Shown: positions 1 to 10,910, numbered from the stretch's first letter. The stretch is DNA of 64,000 nucleotides from QHXQ01 sp963788965 (GCA_963788965.1 CAWBIK010000004.1:186001-250000); one strand, 5' to 3'. Made by a program: numbers and translations. The notes: generated by a model from the sequence alone, not told the origin.

Positions 1-2494
1 TTCGTCTGCACAAGGTACGACAGACTTGAGAAGTCCGTGCCCGGCGAACTGATGAGCGCCTCGAAGGGCACGTAGTTAAGCGCGCCGTCGGCGACAATTA
101 GCAGGCGCTTATTCGCAATGACTGACGCAGCGGGCGCGACCGTCGCTTGATAGAGTGCGCCGGCCGCATCCACGTAAGCCTTCACATTCTCCGGCGCGAC
201 CTGCTGCCCGCCAAGACCCAGACCGCGCTGTGCGTTGTCAGCCAACTCGATGATTGAACGGCGCTGCCCGACCGGGATCAACTGATCGCGGAAGCGCACG
301 ACCTGTTGCTCAACGTCCTTGCGCGCGGGCAAACGATAGAGCGACAGCCCGTTGTTCTTCGTCGCCGCCCACAGATAAGAACCTTCGTTGCCGAGGCTGT
401 ATTCGAGCAGCACCGTCTGATCGTCGAGCACCTGCGTCTGCACTTGCGCGAGCGTCAAAGGCTGCGGGCGCGTCAACGCGTTGTAGCGCGGGCTGGCGAC
501 TCTGATCTGATTCTCTAAACTTTCCGCTTCGGTGGTCAGCCGCTCAAGCTCGGCTTCGAGTTTTGCGACTGTGCTATCGGGCGCGTCCTTCGTCGTGTTC
601 CCGCCGACCAACAGGTCTGCGATCTCTTGCTGGCGCGCGAGATTGGCCGCGCGCCGCTGCAACAGTTCGGCGGGCACGCCTTCCGTGATCTCTGCGCGCG
701 ACTCGCCCAACAGATCGAGCAGCGCGCGTGCGCGTCCTTCTTCCGTGATGCGAAACGCTTCGACCGCGTAAGCAAGCGCCGGCCCGTTCAAAGGCCCCGC
801 GACGACGGCTGCGGCGTGCGCTTGATCGCCGCCGGGTGCTGCGCCACCACCACCGGCCGCCGCCAACGACATTTCGGCCGACACAGACGCGGCCTCGTCG
901 AACACGTCGCGTGTGCGCGCGAGAAAACTTGTGCGGGCGTCGTCGGCGCGCAGGCTGCCGGCGAATAACGTCCCGATTGAATCGAGCGCCGCACGATAAG
1001 CACGGCGCGCGTCGTTGCGTAGGCTCAAGGTGGTCTGCGCGTCGCGCGCCGAGTTCGCTTGCAGCCACTTGCTGCGGCCCAAGCCGCGCTCGGCCGCCCA
1101 TGCGAGTTCGAGCCTATTGTCGCGGCGCGCGCCTTCGGCCGCTTCCGTGTAGAGTTTGCCGGCTTCGGCGTAACGCGTCTGTTTGAGCGCGATGTCGCCG
1201 AGGCTTGTGCGGGCCACGGCGCGATAGAGCCGGGCCGCGAGCAGGTCGGAGGTCGGCGCGTTGCCGTCGCTTGCGGCCAAGATGTTCTCGAAGTGTAGTT
1301 GCGCGGAGTTGAGATCGCCGCGCGCAAAGTCTATGCGACCAAGACCAAGCTCGGCCGTCACGTAACTGAGGTAGAGCGTGTAGAGATCGAAGCAAGCTGC
1401 GGGCGAACTGACGGGCGGCGGGTTGCTTGCGTTGTTACCGGCCGGCTGGTTGGTCGGGCGTGGCGTCACTGCGCCGGTCGGCAGGATCATTGCGCCACCC
1501 GTGCGGCGCAGCATGACGCGGTAAGGCTGCGCCATCGCTTGCGGGTCCACGTTGACGACTTGCGGCGGATAACCTTTAGCCCTGAGTTCGAGTTTGAGTT
1601 CGGGGCCGACGTGGATCGGGTTCATGACGGCGCGGCCCGTCGGGTCTGTGCGATTCATGCAATCGCAGAGGAAGCCGTTGGTGCGTTGAGTTGAAAGCTT
1701 GGCATCTACGTCTTTGACGGGCTGCCCTTGCTCATCTACAACGCGCAAGTCCATGCGCCCGATGCCGTCCGGCCCTTGTGGTGCGCGCCCCATGTTGGGT
1801 GGCTCAAGGCTGAGATTATTGCTGCCCACACTGCTGCCGCCACCACCGGGCAGCATCGGCGGGCCGGGCAGTCGCCTATTTCTGAGCGCGTCGCAGGTCA
1901 GACCGGGCAAGAGCGCAGCACTCGCAGCGGCGAACGTGACCGAGGCGAATGCGCCGCCGGAGTTGCGCCCGCCGGAGTTGCGGCCACCGCTGCCGCCGCC
2001 GATGACACCGCCGCCGCCGCTCCGGTCGTCTTTGGTCTGCTGGCTGATCATGGCGAAGGCGGCGCGCGCTTCTTCTTCGCGCCCGGCCAGATAGTAAGCC
2101 TCGCCAAGTTTGGCATACATCAAGTTGGCGTTCGGCGTCTCTTTCCAAGCGCGATACCAATCGGCGGCCGTTTGAAAGTGTGGCAGCGCCAACTCGTATT
2201 GGCCTTGGCGCAGGTACACGTCGCCGAGCGCGTCGTGCGCCGAGGCCGCGCCCACTTGATTGCCCGCGGCGTCGAACTGTTTGAGCGCCGACTCAAAGAG
2301 CGGCATCGCCTGTGCCGCGCGGTTGCGACGCAAGTGTTCCTGTCCTTGTTTCAACGCGATCTCGGCTTGCGTCAACGCACCTGCGGCGACGGCCGGCTGC
2401 GCCTGTGTCTGCGGCAGACTCGCGCCAACGGCGACAAACGAAAGAACGACTGCCAGCAGCATTGACAGCGGCGAGCGACGACGACGGCTAAGCA
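1..2494 (-). CDS. Secreted TPR/CHAT-type protein, 5' part (truncated by window edge)
   Basis: The frame is open from the ATG at 2494 to the left edge, about 830 residues, with the C-terminus outside. A signal peptide (MLSRRRR start, hydrophobic core, QTQAQ) is followed by TPR-like repeats (residues about 45-150), a Gly/Ser/Asn-rich stretch, and a carboxypeptidase-regulatory-like segment (DLRVVDEQGQPVKDV ... RAKGYPPQVVNV, about 245-320). More helical repeats follow, then a coiled-coil region and the beginning of a CHAT-like domain (LLEYSLGNEGSYLWA, LLIVADGALNYVPFEALI). In CHAT proteins the region after NYVPFEAL carries the catalytic His and Cys, so the dyad cannot be checked here. Architecture resembles the complete TPR-CHAT gene at 47776. 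Its substrate is unknown. Confidence 0.8.
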
Positions 2495-2845
2495 TGTAAA
2501 ACTCCCAACTGATCGTGGATAGATAAGATGTGGAACGCGCAGGCGCGGCCAGCGAATAGGGATGCCCGGTCATGTTACGGGGGAGACGGTTTGTGCTGCA
2601 CTCCTGACATTGAATTTAACACAGACCTTTGAACCGAGCCAACCGGGTGCTTCGACTTGCACATGGGCTTATGCGAGCAAGTGGCACTGCGCTTGCTCCC
2701 TAGTAGCTCAGCCGAACCGTTGCACGGCAGATTGTACAGTTTGCGACCGTTCTCCCCGTTCGGCTTGACGATAGTTGTACGGAGACGCGGCCTTTACGTC
2801 AGGCCCGCCCTCGTAAAGTCAAGCTAAGTACGAAGGAGGCCAAGC
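2495..2845. other. Intergenic region between divergent genes
   Basis: About 350 bases separate the CHAT-type gene (leftward) from the Arg-rich secreted protein (rightward), so it should hold promoters for both. I see no convincing -35/-10 pair, RNA gene or coding frame with a ribosome site. A strong AAGGAGG sits at 2833-2839, 6 bases before the downstream ATG. Confidence 0.5.
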
Positions 2846-3217
2846 ATGAGATTTAGCGCAATGAATTTGAAATATTTGGTGACGGCGGCCCTATGCAGCA
2901 TCGTGTTGCTTTGCGGCCCGGCCGCATACGGTCAACGCAGGTCGGAGCACCGGGCGCTCAAGCAACATCAGAAGTACGAGCGGCGCGCCTTTAAAGAACG
3001 TTGGAGCAACAACGAACGCCGCGCCAACAACAACCGGCGCGTGTGGCGCGAGCAGCGGCACGACCAACGCATCGCGCTCAGGCGTCATCAGCAAGCCGAA
3101 CGGCGCGTGTTCCGGCAGACCTACAATCCGGGTCGCCGCATGGCGCGCGGTCGTTACAACGCGCAGGGGAAACGACGTGTGAACTACTACGGTCGGCGCA
3201 TCAACTACCGGCGCTAA
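2846..3217 (+). CDS. Small secreted arginine-rich protein
   Basis: This 123-residue protein has a clear signal peptide (MRFSAMNLKYLV..., hydrophobic core, cleavage near AAYGQ). The mature part is almost entirely Arg, His, Gln, Asn and Tyr, with no acidic patch or Cys. Repeated R-R-x-x-R patterns such as ERRANNNRR, RIALRRHQQAERR and NYYGRRINYRR give it a very high pI. The start is fixed by AAGGAGG at 2833-2839. No enzyme motif is visible. Such a polycation could bind nucleic acid, teichoic-like polymers or the envelope surface, but that is conjecture. It is followed by a strong hairpin shared with the convergent permease gene. Confidence 0.75.
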   Translation: MRFSAMNLKYLVTAALCSIVLLCGPAAYGQRRSEHRALKQHQKYERRAFKERWSNNERRANNNRRVWREQRHDQRIALRRHQQAERRVFRQTYNPGRRMARGRYNAQGKRRVNYYGRRINYRR

Positions 3218-3262
3218 CAGCTTAAACACCGAGCGCGGCCCCTAAAGGTCAACGCTAAAAAC

Positions 3263-3302
3263 ATGACGGGCGCGAGCAACTTGAAATGCTCGCGCCCGTC
3301 AT
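3263..3302. terminator. Bidirectional terminator hairpin
   Basis: A perfect 16-bp stem (ATGACGGGCGCGAGCA and its complement) with an 8-base loop lies between the convergent Arg-rich protein gene and the permease pair. Short T-rich sequence (CTTTGTTA) follows on the plus strand. Confidence 0.75.
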
Positions 3303-3329
3303 CTTTGTTATGCCGCGCTGGCGTGTGCG

Positions 3330-4622
3330 TTATTCGTAACGCAGACATTCAATCGGATCGAGCCGCGACGCCTTGAGCGCCGGCCAGACGCCGAAGACCA
3401 GACCAATGCTGACAGAGACGCCGAGGCCCGTAATGACCGCCCACGAAGGCACGGAGGCCGGCAGGTTGGGCACGAAGCAGCATGATCAGTTGACTGACGC
3501 CGACCGAGAGCACCACGCCGATGATGCCGCCAAAGAGCGTGAGCGTCATCGCCTCGTAGAGAAACTGACTCACGATGTCGCGGCGGCGCGCGCCGATAGC
3601 TTTCCGCACGCCGATCTCCTGCGTCCGCTCGGTGACGGAGACGAGCATGATGTTCATCACGCCGATGCCGCCGACCAACAGCCCGACGGCCGAGATCGCG
3701 ATGGCGATCAAGCCGACCATGCCGAAGATGCTGTCGAACTGGCTAACGAACGAGTCGGCCGTTTTGAGATCGAAGTTGTTCGGTTGATCGAACTTGACGG
3801 CGCGGCGCGTGCGCAAAATCTCTTCCACCTGATCGTAAGCCTGCTGGCGCAGACCCGACTTGGCCTGTATGACCAACAGCAAGAACTTGCGCGCGGGCGC
3901 GACCTGCACGCTGGTCCGAAACGGCAGATAGACGGCGTTGTCCTCGTCGTTCTCGCCGAGGAAGGTGCTCTTGCGTTTCTCCAGCAGGCCGATGATCTCC
4001 CACACGTAGCCGCCCATCTTGACGCGCTGTGCCGACGATGTTGTCGGGCTGATCGGGAAAGAGCGCCTCGGCGGCGTTGACGCCAAGGACCATCACGTTG
4101 CGCCGGTAGAGTATCGTCCTGCTCGTTGATGAAGCGGCCATCTTTCAGGCGGACGTTGGTGATGACATCGTAGTCGGGCGTCACGCCCGTCGTGTTGCCG
4201 CGCCGGTAGGTCTTGCCGTTGTCGGTGATGATCGTGTCGTCGAAGCCGCTGCCCCAGCCGCCGATGTTCGGCGCTTCAAAGCCCACGTCCTGCACGGCGG
4301 TCGCCTGCTGCCGGATCGCGTCGCCGTCTTCGGGCGTCAGCACCTTGCGCGTCCGTTCCGACTGATCGCGCTCGCCGACCGTGATGCCCGTCGTCAAGTG
4401 AAACGCGTAGATGTTGTTCGTGCCATACTCTTCGACGATCTTGACGAGACTGCCGCGCAGGCCCGTCAGGATCGCCGCGACGCAGATGACCGTCATCACG
4501 CCGATGACGATGCCGAGCACGGTCAGCGTGCTGCGGAACTTGTGCGCTCGAATCGAATCGAACGCCATGGCCAGAATATCTTTCGTGATGAAGCCGGGCA
4601 GGCGCAATCGCTTAAGTCGCAT
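3330..4622 (-). CDS. MacB/FtsX-like ABC transporter permease (frame broken in three places)
   Basis: This is a permease of the MacB family, about 430 residues. The N-terminal membrane segment (FRSTLTVLGIVIGVMTVI) is followed by a MacB periplasmic core domain (LTPEDGDAIRQQ..., INEQDD). The FtsX domain then follows with the typical VGGIGVMNIMLVSVTERT and EIGVRKAIGARR motifs, and the gene ends WPALKASRLDPIECLRYE at a TAA at 3330. Reading it whole needs frame changes near 4128, 4030 and 3480, each flanked by fully conserved sequence, so single-base errors are likelier than decay. It starts 12 bases after the stop of the upstream permease. No ATPase gene is adjacent, so the nucleotide-binding partner must be elsewhere. 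Confidence 0.8.
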
Positions 4623-4634
4623 AACAAACTCTCT

Positions 4635-5881
4635 CTAATTTCTGGTCAGCGCGATGATCGGGTCGAGGCGCGACGCTTTGAAGGCCGGATAGATGCCGGC
4701 GATGATGCCGATGCCGCTGGAAATGCCGATGGCGAGCAGCACGTATAGGATCGTGATCGTCATCGTGATCGGCGTCAGCACCGTGACGAGCCACGACAGC
4801 CCGGCCGCGAGCAGCAGGCCGATGACGCCGCCGAACGCGCACAGCAGCGCCGACTCGATCAAGAACTGCAACAAGATTTGCTTGCGCCGCGCGCCGAGTG
4901 CTTTCCGCAAACCGATCTCGAAGGTGCGCTCCGTCACCGACACAAGCATGATGTTCATCACGACGATTGCCGCCGACGAAGAGCGAGATGAGCGTGATCG
5001 GCACGACGACCATAGCGATTGCGCCGGTGAACTGATCGATCTGCCCGTGCAACTCTTCGGTGTTGACCAAGCCGAAGTCGTCTTCTTCGCTGCCGACCAA
5101 CTTGTGATAGTTGCGCAGGGCCGTGCGCGCGTCCTCGATGGTCAACTGGAACTGACCGGGCGCAGAACCTTTGCCGTGAATCTGCATGTCCTGCGGCTGC
5201 GCCGTAAATCCGCGCGAACGTCGTGATCGGGATGTAGACGTGCTTATCAACGAGGTCGCCGAAGATGGGGCCGCGTCGTTCTTCGACGCCGACGACACGC
5301 ATCGGCAGACCGCCGACTTTCAGCGTCTTCCCAATTGGGTCTTCGTCGGGAAAGAACTTGTCTTTGATGTCCGCGCCGAGGACGGTGACGAGCGAGCCGT
5401 GGTCCACTTCTACGTCTTCGATGAAGCGCCCTTCGGTAATCGTCTTGTCTTCGATGTCGGCCATGTTCGCGGTCACGCCGAAGATGATGCCGCCGAAGAA
5501 GGTCTTGCCGTCCTGCTCGAACTTCGTGCCGCGCCCTACCTGCGCGCCCACGGCGCTGCAACTCTGGCAATGCTCTTTGAGCCAATCCATGTCGGCGAAC
5601 TGCAACTTCGGGTTGCGCCGGTTGCGCCGCTCCAACTCTTCTTCCGACATCTGGCCCGAACTGGCAAAGCGCGCGATCATAAAGTGGTTCGCGCCGAGCA
5701 TCTTCCCAACCTTCTCGATAACGTAGGTGTTCAGGCCCGAGATGGCCGCGCCGACCAGCACGACCGATGCGACCCCGATGATGATGCCGATCAAAGTCAG
5801 AAATGCACGCAGCTTGTGCGCGAGGATCGACGTGAAGGCGATGCGGAAAGATTCGGCGTAGAAAGAATAAAAGTATTTCAT
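4635..5881 (-). CDS. MacB/FtsX-like ABC transporter permease (frame broken twice)
   Basis: First gene of a two-permease unit. It starts MKYFYSFYAESFRIAFTSIL, followed by a transmembrane helix (LRAFLTLIGIIIGVASVVLV), a MacB-type periplasmic domain with the motif LGADIKDKFFPDEDPIGK, and a C-terminal FtsX domain (MNIMLVSVTERT, EIGLRKALGARR, PAFKASRLDPIIALTRN). Frame changes near 5215 and 4970 are needed. At 4970 the sequence reads GGCAATCGTC where GGCATCGTC would restore VGGIVVMNIM, suggesting an A/AA homopolymer error. MacB-type pairs usually form a heterodimer or two homodimers with a shared ATPase and export lipids, peptides or antibiotics. Substrate is unknown here. Confidence 0.8.
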
Positions 5882-6027
5882 GACGCAATTTAGCCCAAAG
5901 GCGTGACTACCTTAACAACGCCTGTCTATACGTCGCAGCGGGACAGCAAGTTTACAGATTATTTGCGCGAGGTGTGGAACGCCGCGACGGGGCGCGGAAA
6001 ACCTCAAAACGGGCGCTATTTTGCCGT

Positions 6028-8827
6028 TTTAGCCGGTATTGCGCAACCCGGAAGCGATGCCGTTGATGGTGGCGGCTAAGCGCGTAGTTGAGTTCGTCCG
6101 TCTCTTCGCCCGCGCGCTTGCGGCGCAGCAGTTCGACTTGCATGAGGCTCATCGGATCGACGTAAGGGTTGCGCAGCCGGATCGAGCGCGCGAGCACAGG
6201 GTTCGTGGCGAGCAGTTTGCCGTGCCCGTTCAGGCGCAGGATCATGCGCCGCGTGCGGCGAAACTCGTCGCAGATGAGCGTGAAGACGCGCTCGCGCAAA
6301 CGCTCGTCTTCCACCAACTCGGCGTAGAGTCGCGCGATGCCGAGGTCGGCCTTGGCCATGCCGATCTCGACGTTGCTGAGCAGGTCTTGAAAGACGATGA
6401 AGTCGGCCAGCATGTCGCGCAAGAGTTGTTCATGCGTCGCGCTCTGATTGGCGAAACGTTCGAGCGCGTAGCCGACGCCGAAGTAGGCGGGCACGACATG
6501 GCGGCTCTGCATCCAGCCGAAGACCCACGGGATCGCGCGCAGATCGGCCAAGCCGCGTTGCGCGCTCCGCTTGGCCGGGCGCGAACCGATGCGTGCGTGC
6601 TCAAGCTCGCCTGCTGGTGTGGCCTGCTCAAAGTAAGGCACGATGTCGGGGTTGTCTGCGATGCGTTCACGATAGAACGCGAACGCATCGGCCGACATCT
6701 CGTCCATCGCCGCGCCCCACTCTTTGTGCCGCGCGTCGGCCGCGTCTTTCGTGCGCGTCAAGGCTTCGAGCGACGCGGCGATCATCAACTCAAGATTGCG
6801 CTCGGCCAGATCGGATCGGCGTACTTCCAGTTGAGGACCTCGCCCTGTTCCGTGATCTTGAGCGTGCCGGTGAACGCGCCCGCGGGCTGCGCGAGGATCG
6901 CTTGATGCGTCGGCCCGCCGCCGCGCCCGACCGTGCCGCCGCGCCCGTGGAACAGACGCAACTTAACATGACACTCAGCGGCAACTTCATGCAGCGCACG
7001 ATGCGCCTTGTACAACTCCCACGTACTCGTCAACATGCCGCCGTCTTTGTTCGAGTCCGAATAGCCGAGCATCACCTCTTGTTTGCGCTCCCACGAATCG
7101 AGCAGCCGCGCATAGTCATCCGCTTGCCACAACTCGCGGCAGACCGAGGCGGCGCGCTGCAAGTCTTCGATGGACTCAAACAAAGGCACGGGCATCAACC
7201 CCGGATCACCACCATCTTCAGACGCAGCGACACGCACGCCGCAAACTTCCGCCAACCAGACGACCGCGCGCACGTCCGCCGCCGAATGCGCGCCGCTGAT
7301 CACGAAAGTTCTGATCGCCGCAGGTGGAAACTCAACCTTCAACGCCGCGACCGCGCGCAAAGTGTCGAGCAGCGCGCGCGTCTCCGCGCTGGGCGGCGCA
7401 GGCAATGCGGCCTCTTCGCCGCGTGCCAGTTCTGCGATAGCGTGGGCGTGGATGCGCGCATGCTGGCGCACGTCGAGCGTGTGCAAATGGAAGCCGAAGG
7501 TCGTGACTTGCCTGAGCAGCGGGTCGAGCCAGAAGCGCGCGATGCGCGTGCCTGCGTGGGCCGCAAGGCTTGTACGCAGTAACGTCAGATCAGCGGCGAA
7601 CTCATGCGCGTCTTGGTAAGCGTCCGCCCGTGGCGGCTCGGCGCGAGCGGCGCGCAGTCGATGTTGCACACAGACGAGGAAGCGTCGATAAACTTCATAA
7701 GGCGCGCGCGATGCGAGTTGATCGCGCACGGCATCGAACCGTGCCGCGTAATCGGCGAGCGCCTGTTGCAATTCGGCCGACGCGCCGACTTGCAGCGTCG
7801 AGGCACTCAAGCGATCCAGTAACTCCGTCAACGTGTTGACGTAATGATCGAGGATAACGCGCCGCGCCATCAGCAGAGCTTCGCGCGTGCAGTCGGGCGT
7901 GACATAAGGATTGCCGTCGCGGTCGCCGCCGATCCACGAACCGAAGCGCACAACTGACGGCAACTCGTGCGCGGGCAGTTCGACGCCGTAAGCCTCTCGG
8001 AAGTCTTCGGCCAGACTATCGTAGAGGCGCGGCAGCGTTTCCAGCAGCGAGGCTGGATAATAATCCAGCCCCATCTTGATCTCGTCGCGCACGGTCGGGC
8101 GACCGCGCCGCACTTCGTCGGTCTGCCAGAGCGCGCTGATCTCTGCATTGATGACGACGGCGCGCGCGCGTGCTTCCGTGTCCGTGAGCGGCACGCGGTC
8201 AAGCTGTTCGAGTTCTGCTGCGATGCGGCGACGTTTGAAGAGGACTGTGCGGCGGGCCACCTCGGTCGGGTGCGCGGTGAAGACGGGAATGATCTCGACG
8301 CGGTGTAGCAGTTCGAGCGCGGTCTGCGCATCGAAACCTTCGGCGCGCAGGCGGCGCAGCGTGCCGAGAAATGAGCCGGGCTGCGCGGGATGTTCGGGCG
8401 CGACTAGGGCCGCGCGTCGTCGCCGCTTGCGGTGGTTCGTCTCCGCGAGATTGGCCAACTCGAAATAGATGGCGAAGGCTTTCGTCACACGATACGCGGT
8501 CACAACGTCTAACGCGCCGACAAGCGCGCGTGCTGCGCCCATCAACTCGTGCTCGTCCGGTAGCTCGTCTGCGGCGGCCGACTGTTGCGCGTGCAGTTCG
8601 CGGTGTTGGATCGCCAGCGTGCGCAACTCTTCGACCGCGTTGAAGAGTTGCGTGCCCGCTTGTTCCTTCAGCACTTCGCCGAGCAGCCGCCCTAACGAAC
8701 GCACGTCGCGGCGCAGCGGCGCGTCCTTCAACGGCGCATCCTGACTGATCAGTTCGGCCAAACGCGCCGCCTGATCTTCGACCTCCCACAACGCGTCGGT
8801 CGTGTCCTTGCTCGTTTTCGCGCTCAT
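6028..8827 (-). CDS. ppc: Phosphoenolpyruvate carboxylase (frame broken twice)
   Basis: Carboxylates PEP with bicarbonate to oxaloacetate, replenishing the TCA cycle in the cytoplasm. Visible family motifs are VFTAHPTEVARR (catalytic His), GSWIGGDRDGNPYVT, LGYSDSNKDGG, FHGRGGTVGRGGGPTH and FGWMQSRHVVPAYFGVG. A frame change is needed near 6812, where KYADP should continue DLAERNLELM. Another near 6086 restores the family's C-terminal signature AATINGIASGLRNTG, which ends at a TAA at 6028. The stop at 5952 in the unshifted frame is therefore not the real end. Full length is about 930 residues, normal for the family. Its ATG overlaps the stop of the LysR gene (ATGA), indicating translational coupling. 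Confidence 0.93.
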
Positions 8828-9780
8828 GATAAAGTCAACGGCACTGCGCCCATCTCTGCGCCCGCTTCATGCTCAAAGGTCGCCATCGCTTGCAGGTGCG
8901 CCTTGTGGCGCAAGGTGAAGGCGAGGAAGGCGCGCGTGGGCGCGGGTTGAAAGCGACCGAGGGCGAGCATCGCCACCGACCGCCGCAGGCGATGACCTTC
9001 GATGCGCAGTTGCGCGAGCCGGCCCGCCTGCACCTCATCGCGCACGGCCCAAGTCGGCAGCAACGAAATGCCCAGCCCGTGCTCGACCATCAACTTGATG
9101 AAGTAAGTGTCGTTTGATTCCAACGCCAGCGCCGGACTGATCTGCACGCGCTTGAAAAAATCGTCGGTCGCGCGCCGGATCGATGCGCCGCGCTCGAACA
9201 GGATCAAACGCTCGCGTTCGATGTCGGCGACCGTCGCCGCTTGCGCGCCCGCGAGTCTATGTTCGCGGCCGGCCACGACTAGCAGCTCGTCCTCGAACAG
9301 TTCCGTCACTTGTAGCGTGGGCGAATAGACCGGCATCGACGCGAAGCCCACGTCGGCCGCGCCGTTCAGTATGTCGTCCACGGTCTGCTGTGTGCTGACG
9401 GTCGTGCGAAACGATAGCTCGATGCTCGTATGCTCGCGCATGAACGACTCGAAGAGTGTGGCGAATAGATGCACGAAGGCTTGCGTCGCGGCCGCTGCCC
9501 GCACGCGCCCCGCGAGTGCCCGCTCGCGCCCCGCGATGCGTTCGCGCAACGCTTCCGTGTCGTCGAGGATGCGCTCGACATATTCGAGCGCGAGCTTGCC
9601 CGCTTGCGTCAGCTTCACGCCGCGCTTGGCGCGGATGAACAGCGGCTCGCCGAGTTCCGTTTCGAGCGCCTTGATCTGATGACTGACCGCGGCCTGCGTC
9701 AAGTGCAGACGCTCGGCCGCGCGCGTGAAGTTCAACGTTTCCGCGACGACGCGAAACGAGCGCAGTTGCGATAGCTCCAT
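8824..9780 (-). CDS. LysR-family transcriptional regulator
   Basis: About 318 residues from the ATG at 9780. This start is chosen because MELSQLRSF is the canonical LysR N-terminus and GGAGAG lies about 7 bases upstream; an upstream in-frame extension looks like leader sequence. The winged helix-turn-helix spans residues 1-60 (NFTRAAERLHLTQAAVSHQI). The periplasmic-binding-like effector domain follows (FMREHTSIELSFRT ... LLVVAGREHRLAG ... MVEHGLGISLLPTWAV). It overlaps ppc by four bases, so it is probably co-transcribed with PEP carboxylase and may control carbon flow into oxaloacetate. Ligand not identifiable. Confidence 0.9.
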   Translation of the reverse strand: MELSQLRSFRVVAETLNFTRAAERLHLTQAAVSHQIKALETELGEPLFIRAKRGVKLTQAGKLALEYVERILDDTEALRERIAGRERALAGRVRAAAATQAFVHLFATLFESFMREHTSIELSFRTTVSTQQTVDDILNGAADVGFASMPVYSPTLQVTELFEDELLVVAGREHRLAGAQAATVADIERERLILFERGASIRRATDDFFKRVQISPALALESNDTYFIKLMVEHGLGISLLPTWAVRDEVQAGRLAQLRIEGHRLRRSVAMLALGRFQPAPTRAFLAFTLRHKAHLQAMATFEHEAGAEMGAVPLTLS

Positions 9781-9910
9781 AGAACAACTCTCCGGCCGCC
9801 GGCAGCTTGGGCACGCGCGAACCATGTTGGGAGTTAAGCGCGCGAATTATAGCAATCAATCGGCGCAGCGCCCATGCAAACGCGCGCAACAGAGCGCGTG
9901 ACAATTCGAC

Positions 9911-9993
9911 ATTTAACCACAAAGACACGAGGACACTAATTTGATCGCGGACACTGATTTGATCTTAGCGTCTTCGTGTCTTTGTGGTTAAAT
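9911..9993. repeat. Family A octamer palindrome, copy 1
   Basis: Inverted repeat with arms 9911-9936 and 9968-9993, two mismatches in 26 bases. Each arm is a run of 8-base units (CCACAAAG, ACACGAGG, ACAC). It sits between the divergent LysR and ppa genes, 16 bases before the ppa start, so it would form a hairpin near the ppa ribosome site. Confidence 0.85.
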
Positions 9994-10009
9994 CGTATGT
10001 AGAGGACTT

Positions 10010-10612
10010 ATGACAACAAAGACTGCTTCAGCCGCGCGGCTCGATCAACTCGATCCGTTCAACGAGGACGACGATGATTTGAACGTCATTATTGAGACGC
10101 CCAAAGGTAGCCGGAACAAGTTCAACTACGACGTTGAGCGCGGGCTGTTCAAGTTGGGCGGCGTGCTGCCTGCGGGCGCGGTCTTTCCGTTCGACTTCGG
10201 CTTCGTGCCGGCCACTTTGGGCGGCGACGGCGACCCGCTCGACGTGCTCGTGTTGATGGACGAACCGGCGTTCGCCGGTTGCCTCGTCGCGGTGCGCTTG
10301 CTTGGTGTCATCGAAGCCGAACAGACGGAAGAGGGCGAGACGACGCGCAACGACCGTTTGATCGGCGTGGCGGCCAAGGCGCACAACCATAAAGGCGTGC
10401 GCTCGCTCGGTCAGTTGCACGACAACCTCGTGGCCGAGATCGAGCACTTCTTCGTCTCGTACAACGAGATGAAAGGCAAGCAGTTTGTGCCGCTCGGCCG
10501 CTTCGGCCCGAAGCGCGCACGCGATGTGGTGGAAGCAGGCATGCGCGCCTTTAAGGCAAAGCCGGCGCGGCGGGGCGCGACGAAAGGCGGGCGCAAAAAG
10601 CAGCAACGTTAA
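10010..10612 (+). CDS. ppa: Family I inorganic pyrophosphatase
   Basis: Cytoplasmic Mg-dependent hydrolysis of pyrophosphate to two phosphates, pulling biosynthetic reactions forward. Family motifs are visible: IETPKGSRNKFNYD near residues 28-41, FPFDFGFVP, the metal-binding DGDPLDVLVL near 75-85, and KAHNHKGV. At 200 residues it is slightly longer than most bacterial forms because of an acidic N-terminal leader (DPFNEDDDD) and a lysine/arginine-rich tail (RRGATKGGRKKQQR). The ATG at 10010 follows GAGGACTT. A terminator hairpin follows the stop. Confidence 0.92.
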   Translation: MTTKTASAARLDQLDPFNEDDDDLNVIIETPKGSRNKFNYDVERGLFKLGGVLPAGAVFPFDFGFVPATLGGDGDPLDVLVLMDEPAFAGCLVAVRLLGVIEAEQTEEGETTRNDRLIGVAAKAHNHKGVRSLGQLHDNLVAEIEHFFVSYNEMKGKQFVPLGRFGPKRARDVVEAGMRAFKAKPARRGATKGGRKKQQR

Positions 10613-10637
10613 TTGTCGCGGCCGATGATCAACGTGA

Positions 10638-10682
10638 AACAGAGAAGCCGGCGATCTTAAATGGATCGCTGGCTTCTCTGTT
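10638..10682. terminator. Terminator hairpin after ppa
   Basis: Nineteen-base arms (AACAGAGAAGCCGGCGATC and near-perfect complement) with a 7-base loop lie between the convergent ppa and rpsU genes. It probably serves both directions. Confidence 0.75.
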
Positions 10683-10703
10683 GTGTGCCTATGTGTGGCG
10701 CGG

Positions 10704-10910
10704 TTAGTTGCGCGGCGGCGAAGGCGGTCGCCGTTTCTTCTTGTTGCGCTTGCGCGCGAGCGCCGATTTGAGTTTCGCCTTCTGCCCGCGCGACATGAAG
10801 AAGGCGTGCTTCTTCGCATCCTTGATGATCTCTTCGGTCATCACCTTGCGCTTGAAGCGGCGCAACGCGCTCTCGATGGATTCACCCGGATTAACATTAA
10901 CTGTGGCCAT
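10704..10910 (-). CDS. rpsU: 30S ribosomal protein bS21
   Basis: This 68-residue basic protein carries the bS21 signature: VNPGESIESALRRFKRKV, an EIIKDAKKHAFFMSRGQKAK middle, and a lysine/arginine-rich tail (RKRNKKKRR). bS21 sits on the 30S platform near the anti-Shine-Dalgarno sequence and assists initiation. The ATG at 10910 follows AGGAG by six bases. The short PPSPPRN end beyond the basic patch is a minor extension. Confidence 0.95.
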   Translation of the reverse strand: MATVNVNPGESIESALRRFKRKVMTEEIIKDAKKHAFFMSRGQKAKLKSALARKRNKKKRRPPSPPRN

